Assembly: GCA_008330645.1 (NCBI GenBank)
Contig: VLTN01000006.1
Coordinates: 682,001 to 746,000 of the forward strand
Direction: 5' to 3'
Source: Cafeteria roenbergensis
Taxonomy: Eukaryota; Sar; Bigyra; Bicosoecida; Cafeteriaceae
Length of the DNA: 64,000 nucleotides
Shown: positions 20,601-28,857 of the stretch, piece by piece
How the letters are laid out: every line of letters starts with the position of its first letter
How positions within the stretch are numbered: the first letter of the stretch is position 1
The notes under the pieces: generated by a model
The model's input: only the letters and a program-made list of their open reading frames with translations
Told to the model about the DNA's origin: nothing
Database searches by the model: none
Made by a program: the position numbers and the translations under genes

Positions 20601-22604
20601 CACCGCCTCGGCGTCCCCCTGGTCGCCCCCAAGCAGCGCAAAGCAGGACGTCAGCGGGGATCCTTCCGGCGGCAGAGCAGACCGCCCGAAAAGGTCACCC
20701 GACTCGTCCGACGAGACGGACTTGGCGCGGGGCAGAGCCGCCCCTCGCGGCAGGGACTGCACCACCTCATCCAGCGCCGCCACGCGCAGCAGGGGTGCCC
20801 CGCCACCCTCAGAGGCCGCCGGGCTGCGCTCGCCGTCGAGCGGCGCGCGGACCGCCTGGGCAGCTGTTGCGGCAGCCGAGGCCGAGCCGCCGATCGCAGT
20901 GTCGTCGTCTAGCCGCTGCCTCCAGCGCTGCAGCCAGGCAATGAGAGACGCCGCTCCGGCCGATCGCTCCCTGCAGGCAGCTCGCTCCGCCTCCGGCAGG
21001 GCATCCGCCACGCGGCCATCGAGCCACAGCGCGCGGGCGCAGTCGCTGAGCGATGCGCTCACCGGAGCGACGCGGTGCCACGGATCGTCCGCGGCGACGA
21101 GGGGGGCTCCACGAGCTGCGCCAGCGCACGTCGCGCCAGCCAGCCGCTCTAGCATGAGTCGGCCCGACGGGCGGCCGGACATCCCGGCCCAAGACGCGAG
21201 CAGCGCGCTCCAGCCCAGCCGGGTGCCGCCCGGCGCTGCTGCTGCGGCCCCGCGGCCGACCACGACTGTCCGTCGGGCCGCACCTGGCTCCACGAACGCG
21301 GAGGGCGACAGCGCGGCCGCCACCTCGCCGGGCGGCCACACGCAGGCGCGTGGCGTCCAGGGCGGCAGCTGCGCGGGCCACCCGCCGGCGGCCGCCTCGT
21401 CGGCCGCAGCGCATTCAGACCCCGCCCCGCCGACGCCAGGCACTGCCTTCGCGCGCATGAATCTCGGCGCAAACGCCACGGGGCTCACGCCGGGACGGCC
21501 CCTCGGCGAGCCGGAGCCGAGCGACTCGGCCGAGGCGGCCAACGCAGCCCTTGGCTTGCGTCTGGCCACTGCGAAGACAGCCGCTGCCGACCGCCCTGCA
21601 GACGCGGCGGGCCCCGCCGTACCGCGCATGCGCAGCCGTAACTCCGCTCTGCGCGCCTCCTCGGCCGCCCGGCGGCGCGCTGCCTCGGCCTCGCGGCGTT
21701 GAGCTCGGGTCATGAAGAACCCGCTCCCGGGCCCAGAGGCGGAGGTTTTCGTTGCAGGACACGTCAGAGCGGACCCGGACACGGGGACGGCAGAGGCAGT
21801 AGCAGCAGCAGCAGCGGCGGCAAGAGAGGAGGCAGTCTGGGCCGGCCGCTGGACGGCGAATGCCGGGGCCGCCGCTGCCGCGCCTCCCGCCCTTGCCACA
21901 GGGGCAGCTGCTTGCTCGGCAGGGGCAGGCGCCGCAGCGAGCCCGGCGGGGCCGACGGCCTCGGCCTCGGCCTCCGCCGCCGCTGCCACCGCCACCCCCG
22001 CCGCCTGCGCTGCCGCTGCCTCTGCCGCCGCTGCCGCCCGTTCACGGCCGGGCGGAGCTCCCGTCACGGCAGCGGGCGCTGCTGCCGGAGGCGGTGCCGG
22101 CACGTCACCCAGCGGGGGCTGCAGCAGCGTGCATGCGCGCGGCGGCTGCGACCTCCTGGGGGCGCGACGCGCTCCGAGCAACATTTCAAACGCTGATGGC
22201 TTCGCGGGCGCCTCTGGCTCCGAGCTGCGGACCGGCGACTTGGCCCGAGCTGTCGCGGAAGTGTCTGATCCGAACAAGGGGAGCTGCCGCATGCCGTTCA
22301 CGGACGGGCGCCCACGCCTTCGCCGTTGTGGCCGGCATGCGGCAGCCGCGCCGCTGCCAAGCGCGGCCAGGGACGAAATGCCAGATGCCCCTGCCCCGGC
22401 CGAGTCGGGCTCCGGCGCGTGGGGCTTGCTGCGCACGCCCACAGCCGGGATTGTGCCCGCAGTGGCCGGCAGTGCCGGCGAGGCAGCATGCGCTGGCGTG
22501 GCCACGAGTGGCAGACTGCCGTTTGCCGCGCCCATCAGCCCGCCGAGCTGCACTTGGTCGTCGCCGTCCGAGTCGAGGGCAGGGTCGTCGAATATGGATG
22601 ACAT
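17667..22604 (-). CDS. ATAD5/Elg1-like RFC large subunit with a degenerate P-loop
   Basis: ATAD5/Elg1 proteins are large subunits of an RFC-like complex that unloads PCNA from DNA. The core here, about residues 560-900 of 1645, follows that plan: a WLQRWRQRLDDD helix like the family's SWLKDWK segment, then CFALLGGDQGDAEAVV where the Walker A strand and loop belong, ACGFAPLVVDASQARGR like the ELGFKVFEVNASSQRSGR segment, and VLVVVDADCAWSQDAGM at the Walker B/vestibule position followed by ARRPMLLLG. The P-loop lysine and threonine are missing and Walker B reads VVVDAD, so ATP binding is doubtful. A beta-rich segment near residue 1060 could be IPT-like (weak). The C-terminus ends in RRFLAAVARSL, as in the family's tail. 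The N-terminus is disordered. The start is the ATG at 22604 with an acidic MSSIFDDP opening. Confidence 0.62.
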   Translation of the reverse strand: MSSIFDDPALDSDGDDQVQLGGLMGAANGSLPLVATPAHAASPALPATAGTIPAVGVRSKPHAPEPDSAGAGASGISSLAALGSGAAAACRPQRRRRGRPSVNGMRQLPLFGSDTSATARAKSPVRSSEPEAPAKPSAFEMLLGARRAPRRSQPPRACTLLQPPLGDVPAPPPAAAPAAVTGAPPGRERAAAAAEAAAAQAAGVAVAAAAEAEAEAVGPAGLAAAPAPAEQAAAPVARAGGAAAAAPAFAVQRPAQTASSLAAAAAAATASAVPVSGSALTCPATKTSASGPGSGFFMTRAQRREAEAARRRAAEEARRAELRLRMRGTAGPAASAGRSAAAVFAVARRKPRAALAASAESLGSGSPRGRPGVSPVAFAPRFMRAKAVPGVGGAGSECAAADEAAAGGWPAQLPPWTPRACVWPPGEVAAALSPSAFVEPGAARRTVVVGRGAAAAAPGGTRLGWSALLASWAGMSGRPSGRLMLERLAGATCAGAARGAPLVAADDPWHRVAPVSASLSDCARALWLDGRVADALPEAERAACRERSAGAASLIAWLQRWRQRLDDDTAIGGSASAAATAAQAVRAPLDGERSPAASEGGGAPLLRVAALDEVVQSLPRGAALPRAKSVSSDESGDLFGRSALPPEGSPLTSCFALLGGDQGDAEAVVRGAAAACGFAPLVVDASQARGRAQLLRLAGEAMRSRRLGGAAAGGGGGAAVAGGSEGQGAAPVRGTEGAACSAANDGRAGPLASGAAEQSGGGLRRSRRACARGPAAEQAEDDEARAADCQEGDSTAMAGAGCGATVPASDAEADGRGLATVLVVVDADCAWSQDAGMEAGLRQLAQSARRPMLLLGRETPRALIDGVAGAVEDGAATVAAPFPALGPWEAACAAAAAAQARGWDPPASAGATAAAAAERWGRAVAEAEGSAGALLCQTGWAAVGGARVDGDADYSRQDLAAVTMAQAAGLTPWVGRWGEAAPARPEPVLLVSEVVPPVLPAALGGAAEDGGGPSVITLTVRGRGMLQLARGGKAWVGGSCVDGPRLRVVSDEEAEVELAELPGDGAAEHGWIEVRLAAEGADSAWCEFRHGVAGVLCAQQGAGGGEDEGLVFDDGTDDDLTEDETDDDSADGSGSASEGSSGSDGRTKNGSGADRGPVAGGGGAAAAAASLGSAGLPKASGARADSSTGGCSAVRGSPPAVGARQSPKRLRPADDGSSPAKRLRAARTGGRAATVQGAGTGAQARGDEPQVDGSAQIGSPGREEDEEEADEDEDEAEAEADEDQDQDPDEDPDQDEEQVEAEGEARAQAETGKAAAASGRVGGGGGGCVSWEEAVAALHAASDADMIATGGRRRGPSATASTGGLVSLRPAPWAESGPRLLGTVVARLPSAGPSNGAAAVASCPRDAALAAGLAATVAGWPGASRGLGRNAADRDEASDSGGLLDQWAPGDEADDGSCGGGCARLLTTDLADRVASALVRSAATRLREAALAAGADLCAEGGTLAWFEAAGWADRTRCLGEDARRSAASLAACLWPLPRVGGADSAACGLASSGERALLACGGWRPRGGVLPCLDRARVAACLCLLAGEPAAASPHGAAWPPRGSARARRYHRIAQARHPLSRRLPGVAVEGRRFLAAVARSLHV

Positions 22605-22877
22605 TGCCGCCCAAGGAGGGCGGCGCAGCGCTGTGTACGCTGGGCCTGCCTCTTTCGTGGGGCTGATACCCGCCTGGTTCGAAATCGCATCCTTGGAGGG
22701 CGCAAATATGGGAGCTTGAGTCGAGCTCGGCCGAGTGGTGCGTTGTGGGGTTCGCAACAGCGCTGCAAGCGGGCCGCAGCAGGCTCTCTGGCCAGACTTA
22801 GGAGGTGCTCGGAAGCCACACACAATCGTTGGTCGCCGCGAGGCTCGGAACCTCGTGGTCGGCGCGGCGCAGCGCGC

Positions 22878-24947
22878 TTACTTGCGGGCCTTGCCCTTGG
22901 CGCTCTTGCCCTTGGTCGCCTTGGTCTTGGCGGCCTTCTTGGGCTCGGCTGCGGCGGCTGCGGCCGGCTTCTTGGGCTCGGCTGCGGCGGCCGCGGCCGG
23001 CTTCTTGGGCTCGGCGGGCGCAGCGGCGGCGGCGGCGGCCTTCTTCGGGGCCGCGCCGAGCAGCTGCTCGACGGATGCAACAACGGAGAGCTCCGGGTTG
23101 GATGCCGCGATGCGGGCGTCGAGGAGGGCCGCCTCGTCGTCGCTCATGCGGAAGAGCGTGGCCGCTGCGTCCACGAAGGCGGCGCGGTCCACCTTGGGGC
23201 CAACCTTGGCATCCTTGCTGCAGAGCACCAGACGGTTGGGGTGGGCGAGGGTGACGGGGGCGGCGAGGCCGGTGGCGGCGATGGCGCCGCCGTTGAGGGA
23301 GAGGGCGCCACGGGGGAGCGCGGCGGAGCCGAGGGCGGCGGTGGGCGCCGCGACGCCGCGCCAGAGGGAGGAGAGGCGATCCGCGTCCCACACGAAGTGG
23401 TGCGCGGCCAGCACGCCGGACCCGGCCATGGCAGCCGCGAACGCGGCGTCGACGGAGGCGGGGTCCTCGCTGGCGCCGGTGAGGGCGGCGGCGCCTGCCG
23501 CGACGCGGGAGGCGGCCACTGCGCCGTTGGCGCCAAGAACGGCGGTGGTGCCGGCGGCGTCAGTGAAGACGTCACCCGGCAGGACAAGGAGGCTGGGCTG
23601 GGGGGCGCTCTCGTCCGCGAGGCGGTAGCGGTCGGCGGTGGCGGTGCCTCGCTCGATGCCGGCCGCGGCCGCGGGCGGCGCGCCGTCGAGGTGGCGGTAG
23701 CCGCCCACCACGGCAAGCTGGGTGGCGCAGTGCGCGACGTGCTCCATGATCTGGGAAAGCGGGACGCGGCCCCGCACGATGACGGTGGCCTTGGCCGAGG
23801 TGGGGGCCTCGGGGTCGATGTCGGTGGCGATGACGGCTGGCTCCGCGGGCGCGCCCTTTCCGTCCACGCCGGTGCCGTGCATGGAGGCGTCGATGACGAC
23901 GATGTTCCGGGGGAAGGACTCGGCGCTGTAGCGCGGCACGGGGTGGAGCATGTTGCGGAAGAAGAGTGCGGCCTCGGGGCGGTCGGAGATCACGCGGACC
24001 TTGATCTCCGATTCGCGGTAGCTCCCCACAGCGGCGTCCTCCACAAAGATGCGCTTGCGGGAGCTCAGGTCCGCAGCGACGGAGTCGCGCAGGTCCTCGA
24101 AGTCGTCCACAGACATGGACTCGAACCCGGGGAAGCTGTCCGTGCTGGCGCCGCTTGCTCGCTCCGTGGCGTCGGCGGACTCGAGGGCGCGCGCAGCAGT
24201 GGGCTTGCCGCTGGAGTACATGATGAGGTTGCGCACCGGCAGCATGGCGAACACGTCGCCCTGCGGGGTCACGTGGTCCGAGGTCACGGACCAGTTCACG
24301 TCGTAGTTGCATCCGTAGCGCTCGTTCGGGAACACCTGCGGGGGGGGGGGTGCGCGGGTCGTGGGTGGGGCAGGGGTGTGCTGGAGGGGCGCAGGGCAGG
24401 GCGGCAAGCGGCGTCGCGTGCCCGCTGGAGTGGGGGAGGGGGCACGGCGGTGCGCTGGCGGGCGGAGCAGATCAGCAGCTCAGGCCGGCCCGGGAGCGCG
24501 CGCGCCCCCGCCCCGCGCTGGGCGCGCGCCGCCGGCGAGCTAGCGCGCGGGGCAGCACCCCTGGCGCGCTCGGGAAATGCAGCCGTGGCGAGCGTCTCGC
24601 AAGGGGGCGAGCGCGCGCGCGTGCAGGGCGCGGCGTCCTTCGCTGCGGCAGGCCTCATGCGCCGGACGGCGGGTGCCAAATGGCCACCTGCCAAAGCGCG
24701 GCCCTCCTCTGCCGCCGAGGGACCGAATGGCGCAGCCAATCGGCCCAGGGGGCGGAGGCCACTGGCGACTTCCTGGGAGGGGCCCGGGGACGCGGCGGCC
24801 GCGCGGCGCGCGCGCGCTGGGAGGGGCGGATGTCGGCAGCCTCACAAACGACTCGGGCTCCTCGAGGTGGTACGGGGTGATGGCCAGGGAGCTCATGGCC
24901 CTGCCGCGCACGGCACGCACGAGCGCTGGGCGGAGAGCCATTGCCAT
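22878..24947 (-). CDS. ATP-type PEP carboxykinase-like pseudoenzyme, mitochondrial leader, 2 exons
   Basis: Two exons, complement 24846-24947 and 22878-24335, join in phase 0 across a 510-bp intron (donor GTGAGG, acceptor CAG), giving 519 aa. Exon 1 encodes an Arg-rich, acid-free leader suited to mitochondrial import. The body follows ATP-type PEPCK: RIFVEDAAVGS...IKVRVISDRPEAALFFRNML matches the VVDAFAG...RVRV...ALFMRNML block, a LLVLPGDVFTDAAGTT segment sits where IFLTADAFGVLPPV belongs, and AAFAAAMAGSGVLAAHH matches TFSACFGAAF. No GLSGTGKT P-loop or metal-binding DAFG survives, so catalysis is very unlikely. The last 50 residues are a Lys/Ala/Pro tail of repeated AEPKKPAAA. The lost sites argue for a structural or regulatory role, which is inference. 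Confidence 0.62.
24336..24845 (-). other. intron of the PEPCK-like gene
   Basis: A 510-bp intron with a GTGAGG donor and a CAG acceptor preceded by a run of eleven C (read on the minus strand). The flanking codons join in frame as ESF|VFPNERYG. It is the longest intron inferred in the window and contains CG-rich simple sequence. Confidence 0.65.
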
Positions 24948-25118
24948 CGCGGGCTGGCCTTGTGGGGCAAGGAGGCGCGAGCCGGCGGCCCGGGAGCGTG
25001 CCGAATCCGGCCGGCGGACGGGCCGCGGAGCCGGCCGCGGGCAAAGCCCCGGCGGCTCTGCTCGCGGCCCGCAAAAGGCAAAGCGGGTTAGGTCAGAGCC
25101 GCCTTTGGGTCCTTTGCG

Positions 25119-28100
25119 TTGGTGGTTGGATTTCGAGTACCCGCCGCCCGGGCGAACGGGCGGGCGACCCGGGAGTCAGGCCGCGCCAGTCGGCCTGGGC
25201 TCCCGGCCGCAGCGAGTGCGACGGCCGCACCCGAGCCATGCCCGGGGCTCCTGGGCGCAGCGGCGGGGCTTTGCGGGTTTGTCCGCTACCGAGCCCCTCA
25301 GGCTGCGTCGCCAAGCGCGTTCGCCAAGGCCGCGGCTGCAGGGGCCCTGCGCCAGGGCACCGGCGAGTTCGTCCATGCGTGGGCGGAGCTGACAGGGCAC
25401 CTGCTCGTGCTGTTCGACGGGGCAGTCCCTGCCGGTCGCAGGCCGTCCGCGCCGCAGCCCGCGCCCATGTCGGGCATCGTCCTGCGGCCGTCGCGGCGGG
25501 CATTCACCCCTCGGCGGGCGAGCCCCCCTGCTGGGGCGGACCGCGTGGAGCGGGGGCGCGTGCTGGCCGTGTTTGACCTGACGGTTCCGCCCGGCACGCT
25601 GGGCCACGAGGTTCGCACGCGCCCCTGCTCCACGGGAAGGCCGGCGTGCGCGTGGGAGCTGTGGTACGCGTGCGCCCCCGCGCCCGGGCAGGCCCTGCGC
25701 TCCGCAACAGCGCAGTGGGAGTTCCACCCGCACGGGAAGCCTGCCGGCAAGCTCAGCACCGTTGCCTGCCCCGGCGTGTGGGCGTTCGACGCAGCCGACG
25801 CGGAGGACGCCCAGGACTGGATGCGCGCCCTGTCAGTGCACGCTGCCGTGGCCAGGAGCGCCCCTGTGACGGCGGCGTCGCTGGCCTGGACCGTGACGGC
25901 GCAGGCGGCCGGCCCGCGCCTCGGGCGACACCTCTACTCCCAGCGCATGCTGCGGCCGCCGCTCGCCGCGCCGGTGCTCTCGCCGGCGGAGGCGGACGCC
26001 GAGCGCAGCGCGCGGAGGGCAGGGTCGCCCGCCTCCGCGGCCGGGGCGGGGGGGCCAGCCAGGCAAGCCGCAGGGGGGCGTGGCGGCCGCAGCGGCGCGC
26101 TGCGCGACCGCTGGGGCCTTGGACGCGTGGCCCGCGCGTCGGCAGAGGCGCTCGGCGAGGGGGGGTTCGCGTCGGTGCGCCTGGGCACGCTGGTGGGACC
26201 CCACCGCGAGGGCGCGCAGGTGGCCTTGAAGGTCTGTGCCCGGCCCAGCCTGCCCCCGCCCTGCGATGCCGACGGAGCCCCCCTCCTCCCGCCGAGCACC
26301 ATCGGCAGGGGGAACGCTGCGCGCCAGGGCGGCACGGCCGGCTCGTCCGGCGGCGGGCTGGTGGCGGCGTCGGCGGCCAACGCGCGGCTGCCCGCCTTAG
26401 CGCCTGTTCAGGCCGGCGGCCGCGGACTGGGAAGGATCCTGGGCGCGGCGGCGGCGCGGCTGGGCAGGTGGCAGCCCGACGAGCAGAGCCTGGCGCCGGC
26501 GTCTGGCAGCCGGCCGCGCTCCAGCAGGGCAGGCGCGAGCACCCCCGACGAGGACTCGCCCGTCCGCCAGGCGATGCTGTGGCGCTCGCTGTGGCACGAG
26601 GCCATGTCCTTGGAGCGGCTGTCGCTGGAGGGGGCGGGGTGCTCGGCACTGTCGTCCGTGCCGCCGCCCGGCTGGATATCGGGGGACGGCTTCGTGAGCG
26701 GGGCCATCGCGGTGGGCGAGGGCTCAGAGGAGGTGACCATGGTGCTGGAGCGGCTTAACGGGCTGGACGGCGTGGCGTACGTGCGGAGGAGGGCGCAGCA
26801 GGAGGCCGAGAGGGCCGAGGCTGCGGGCACCGGAGACCGCGGCGTGGGCAGGCGCCTCCAGGAGGCGGGGCACGAGGACGTCGCCACGCTGACGTCCAGC
26901 TCGAGAGTGCGCGCGGCGGGGCCGGGCATCCGTCGGGCCAACTTCGGACACTCGCTCTTCCCGAGGCCGGCCGCCGGCGGGCTGCTGCTCGGCGAGGCTC
27001 GCCGCCTCGGCCGGCAGCTGGTGCTTGCCGTGGCCCGCTGCCACGCCCTCGGCATCGCGCACAGGGACCTTAAGCCTGACAACGTGATGCTCTGCGGCTC
27101 GCTCTGCCGGCCGGCCCTGGGCCCCGCCGCCGAGGGAGGTCGCGGGCTCCTCCCGACCCCGCCTGCCGACGCGCCGGGCAGCGCGCGCGCCCGCCACGCC
27201 CGCCACGCAGGCGGCGCTGGCGTGGTGTCGCCGGCTGCAGCCGGGCCGCGGTCCCAGCTGCCCGAGGGCGGCAACCGCAGCAAGCGTTCGAGCACCATGG
27301 CTGCTGTGGGCAGCAGGTCGCGCATCCCTCGCGCCAGGCACCAGGTGTCGGACGCGACGCAGGCCACAACAGCGGCGGCAGCAGCGGCAGTAGCAGAGGA
27401 AGCAGCAGCAGCAGCAGTCGTGGGCGGAGCGAGGGCCGGTCGGGGAGACGCTCCCAACGCCGCCGCGCCCGCGCCCGCGAGCGACGCCCCGGCCGCCAGC
27501 GGCGTCGGTGCGGCTGCCACGACCGGATCCCCAGCCGGCCAAGGGGCCCCTGGGACAGTGTCCCGGCGGGAGGCTGGCGCTGGCGCTCTGGCCGACTCTG
27601 GTGCGGGCGGAGGCGGCGGTGCTGCTGCTGGTCTCTCCGAGCCGAGCCCTGGCGCTGCCAAGAGCGCGGCGGCGGCGGCGGCGGCGGCGGCGGCAGTCCC
27701 CGCGCTGCGGCAGGGCTCGCGGTCGGCCTCTCACCGCGCGGTGGACACAGGGCGCCGGCACACCGTGCTGCTGAGCGAGGGCCTCGAGCGGGTGCCCCCG
27801 GCGTCCAAGCTTGTGCTCATCGACTTTGGCCTGGCGCACCTGCTGCCGTCAGGCGGCGGGCCAGACGACCTGGACGGGCTGCGCACGCTTGTGGGGACGC
27901 GCTGGGCCGCCGCCCCCGAGGTGTGGCGAAAGGAGCGACCCTACAACGGGGCAGCAGCCGACGCGTGGGGGACGGGCGTTGTGTTGTACTGGCTTCACTT
28001 TGGCGCCGCGCCCTTTCGCCCCAAGCAGCCGGTCACAATGGCCGGGCTGGGCGCCCTTGCGGTGGCAGGCGCCGTGCAGCCCCCGCCCGGGGGGTGGCCG

Positions 28101-28343
28101 GACCAGTCCGAGGCCGCGGCCCGCGTGCGGGGGCCCGAAAGCCCGGCCGAGTGGGCGGCCGCGTGCTCGGCCATCCGCGCACTCCTGTCCCCCGACCCGG
28201 CCACAAGGTGCAGCGTGACGGAGCTCGCCGCAGACCCAGGCGGCTGGTTCGGGCCGGCCGCCGACGACCGGGAGGGGTGGCGCAACTTTGCGCCGGCAGC
28301 GGCAAGTCGCGCGCCCCAGCAAACTGATTCCTGTTGTGACTGA
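25119..28343 (+). CDS. PH-domain protein kinase with large inserts (5' end uncertain)
   Basis: A PH-like domain comes first: GFVRYRAP, then FVHAWAELTGHLLVLF, a VLAVFDLTVPPG strand and a closing helix DAEDAQDWMRALSVH. A protein kinase domain follows: glycine loop LGEGGFASVRLG, lysine in VALKVC, catalytic HRDLKPDN (His648), LIDFGLAHL (Asp902), GTRWAAAPEVW and ADAWGTGVVLYWL. All catalytic residues are present, so it should be active, perhaps at a membrane through the PH domain. Unusually, about 250 residues lie between HRD and DFG (normally about 20), and about 100 low-complexity residues follow the lysine strand. The open frame begins after a TAG near 25091 and has no ATG before the PH domain. 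The position given is only the upstream limit (a TTG), so a short 5' exon or a base error is likely. It is divergent from the PEPCK-like gene. Confidence 0.75.
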   Translation: MVVGFRVPAARANGRATRESGRASRPGLPAAASATAAPEPCPGLLGAAAGLCGFVRYRAPQAASPSAFAKAAAAGALRQGTGEFVHAWAELTGHLLVLFDGAVPAGRRPSAPQPAPMSGIVLRPSRRAFTPRRASPPAGADRVERGRVLAVFDLTVPPGTLGHEVRTRPCSTGRPACAWELWYACAPAPGQALRSATAQWEFHPHGKPAGKLSTVACPGVWAFDAADAEDAQDWMRALSVHAAVARSAPVTAASLAWTVTAQAAGPRLGRHLYSQRMLRPPLAAPVLSPAEADAERSARRAGSPASAAGAGGPARQAAGGRGGRSGALRDRWGLGRVARASAEALGEGGFASVRLGTLVGPHREGAQVALKVCARPSLPPPCDADGAPLLPPSTIGRGNAARQGGTAGSSGGGLVAASAANARLPALAPVQAGGRGLGRILGAAAARLGRWQPDEQSLAPASGSRPRSSRAGASTPDEDSPVRQAMLWRSLWHEAMSLERLSLEGAGCSALSSVPPPGWISGDGFVSGAIAVGEGSEEVTMVLERLNGLDGVAYVRRRAQQEAERAEAAGTGDRGVGRRLQEAGHEDVATLTSSSRVRAAGPGIRRANFGHSLFPRPAAGGLLLGEARRLGRQLVLAVARCHALGIAHRDLKPDNVMLCGSLCRPALGPAAEGGRGLLPTPPADAPGSARARHARHAGGAGVVSPAAAGPRSQLPEGGNRSKRSSTMAAVGSRSRIPRARHQVSDATQATTAAAAAAVAEEAAAAAVVGGARAGRGDAPNAAAPAPASDAPAASGVGAAATTGSPAGQGAPGTVSRREAGAGALADSGAGGGGGAAAGLSEPSPGAAKSAAAAAAAAAAVPALRQGSRSASHRAVDTGRRHTVLLSEGLERVPPASKLVLIDFGLAHLLPSGGGPDDLDGLRTLVGTRWAAAPEVWRKERPYNGAAADAWGTGVVLYWLHFGAAPFRPKQPVTMAGLGALAVAGAVQPPPGGWPDQSEAAARVRGPESPAEWAAACSAIRALLSPDPATRCSVTELAADPGGWFGPAADDREGWRNFAPAAASRAPQQTDSCCD

Positions 28344-28857
28344 GCTCGGCCCAGCCGAAGCAAACCGTGCATTTGACACTGCGAGAGTGTGTGCAGCATC
28401 GCGGCCTCAATCGCGCGCCCCAACGCAGCGGGCAAAGTCGCGGTCGGGGCCAGCGGCCACGGTCTCGGCGGCCGCGGGCGCGAACATGTCGTGGTTGCTG
28501 GCCAGGCCGCAATGGCGGCGGCCACATGCCTCTCGGCGCGGCCTCAGCGCGGCGACGGAACGAACCGCCTGCCGGCAGAAGCGGGGCGCCCCGGCGGCGT
28601 GCGCCCGGCCCGGGGGCGCCCGCCTGGCCGGTCGGCGCCGACTCGCAAGGCGACGATGCCGGAGCCCTGCCCTGGAATATTGACCTGGCAGGGATCGATC
28701 GACGGACTGGCGGCCTCGGCACCAGTTGCGGCACGTCAAGCCGCCGCCCGCCGCCCCGCGTGCCCCCGCCACCCCCCCAGCCCGCGACCAGGGCTCGCTC
28801 CACCGATCCCGCACAGGCCGCGCGAGTGCCCAGGCCTTGACGGCGCAGCGCGCAGCC
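28344..28857. other. intergenic between two plus-strand genes
   Basis: About 514 bp after the kinase stop and before the start of the PAS/receiver gene. No gene is seen; it presumably holds the terminator of one and the promoter of the other. Confidence 0.4.

Noticed and set aside
22670-22700. GGTTCGAAATC resembling a tRNA T-loop
   Set aside because: The flanking bases do not form a T stem or an acceptor stem, so it is not a tRNA.
22716-25091. Long plus-strand frame (791 codons) opposite the PEPCK-like gene
   Set aside because: Gly/Arg/Val-rich shadow. The minus strand has the recognisable enzyme landmarks and a good splice.
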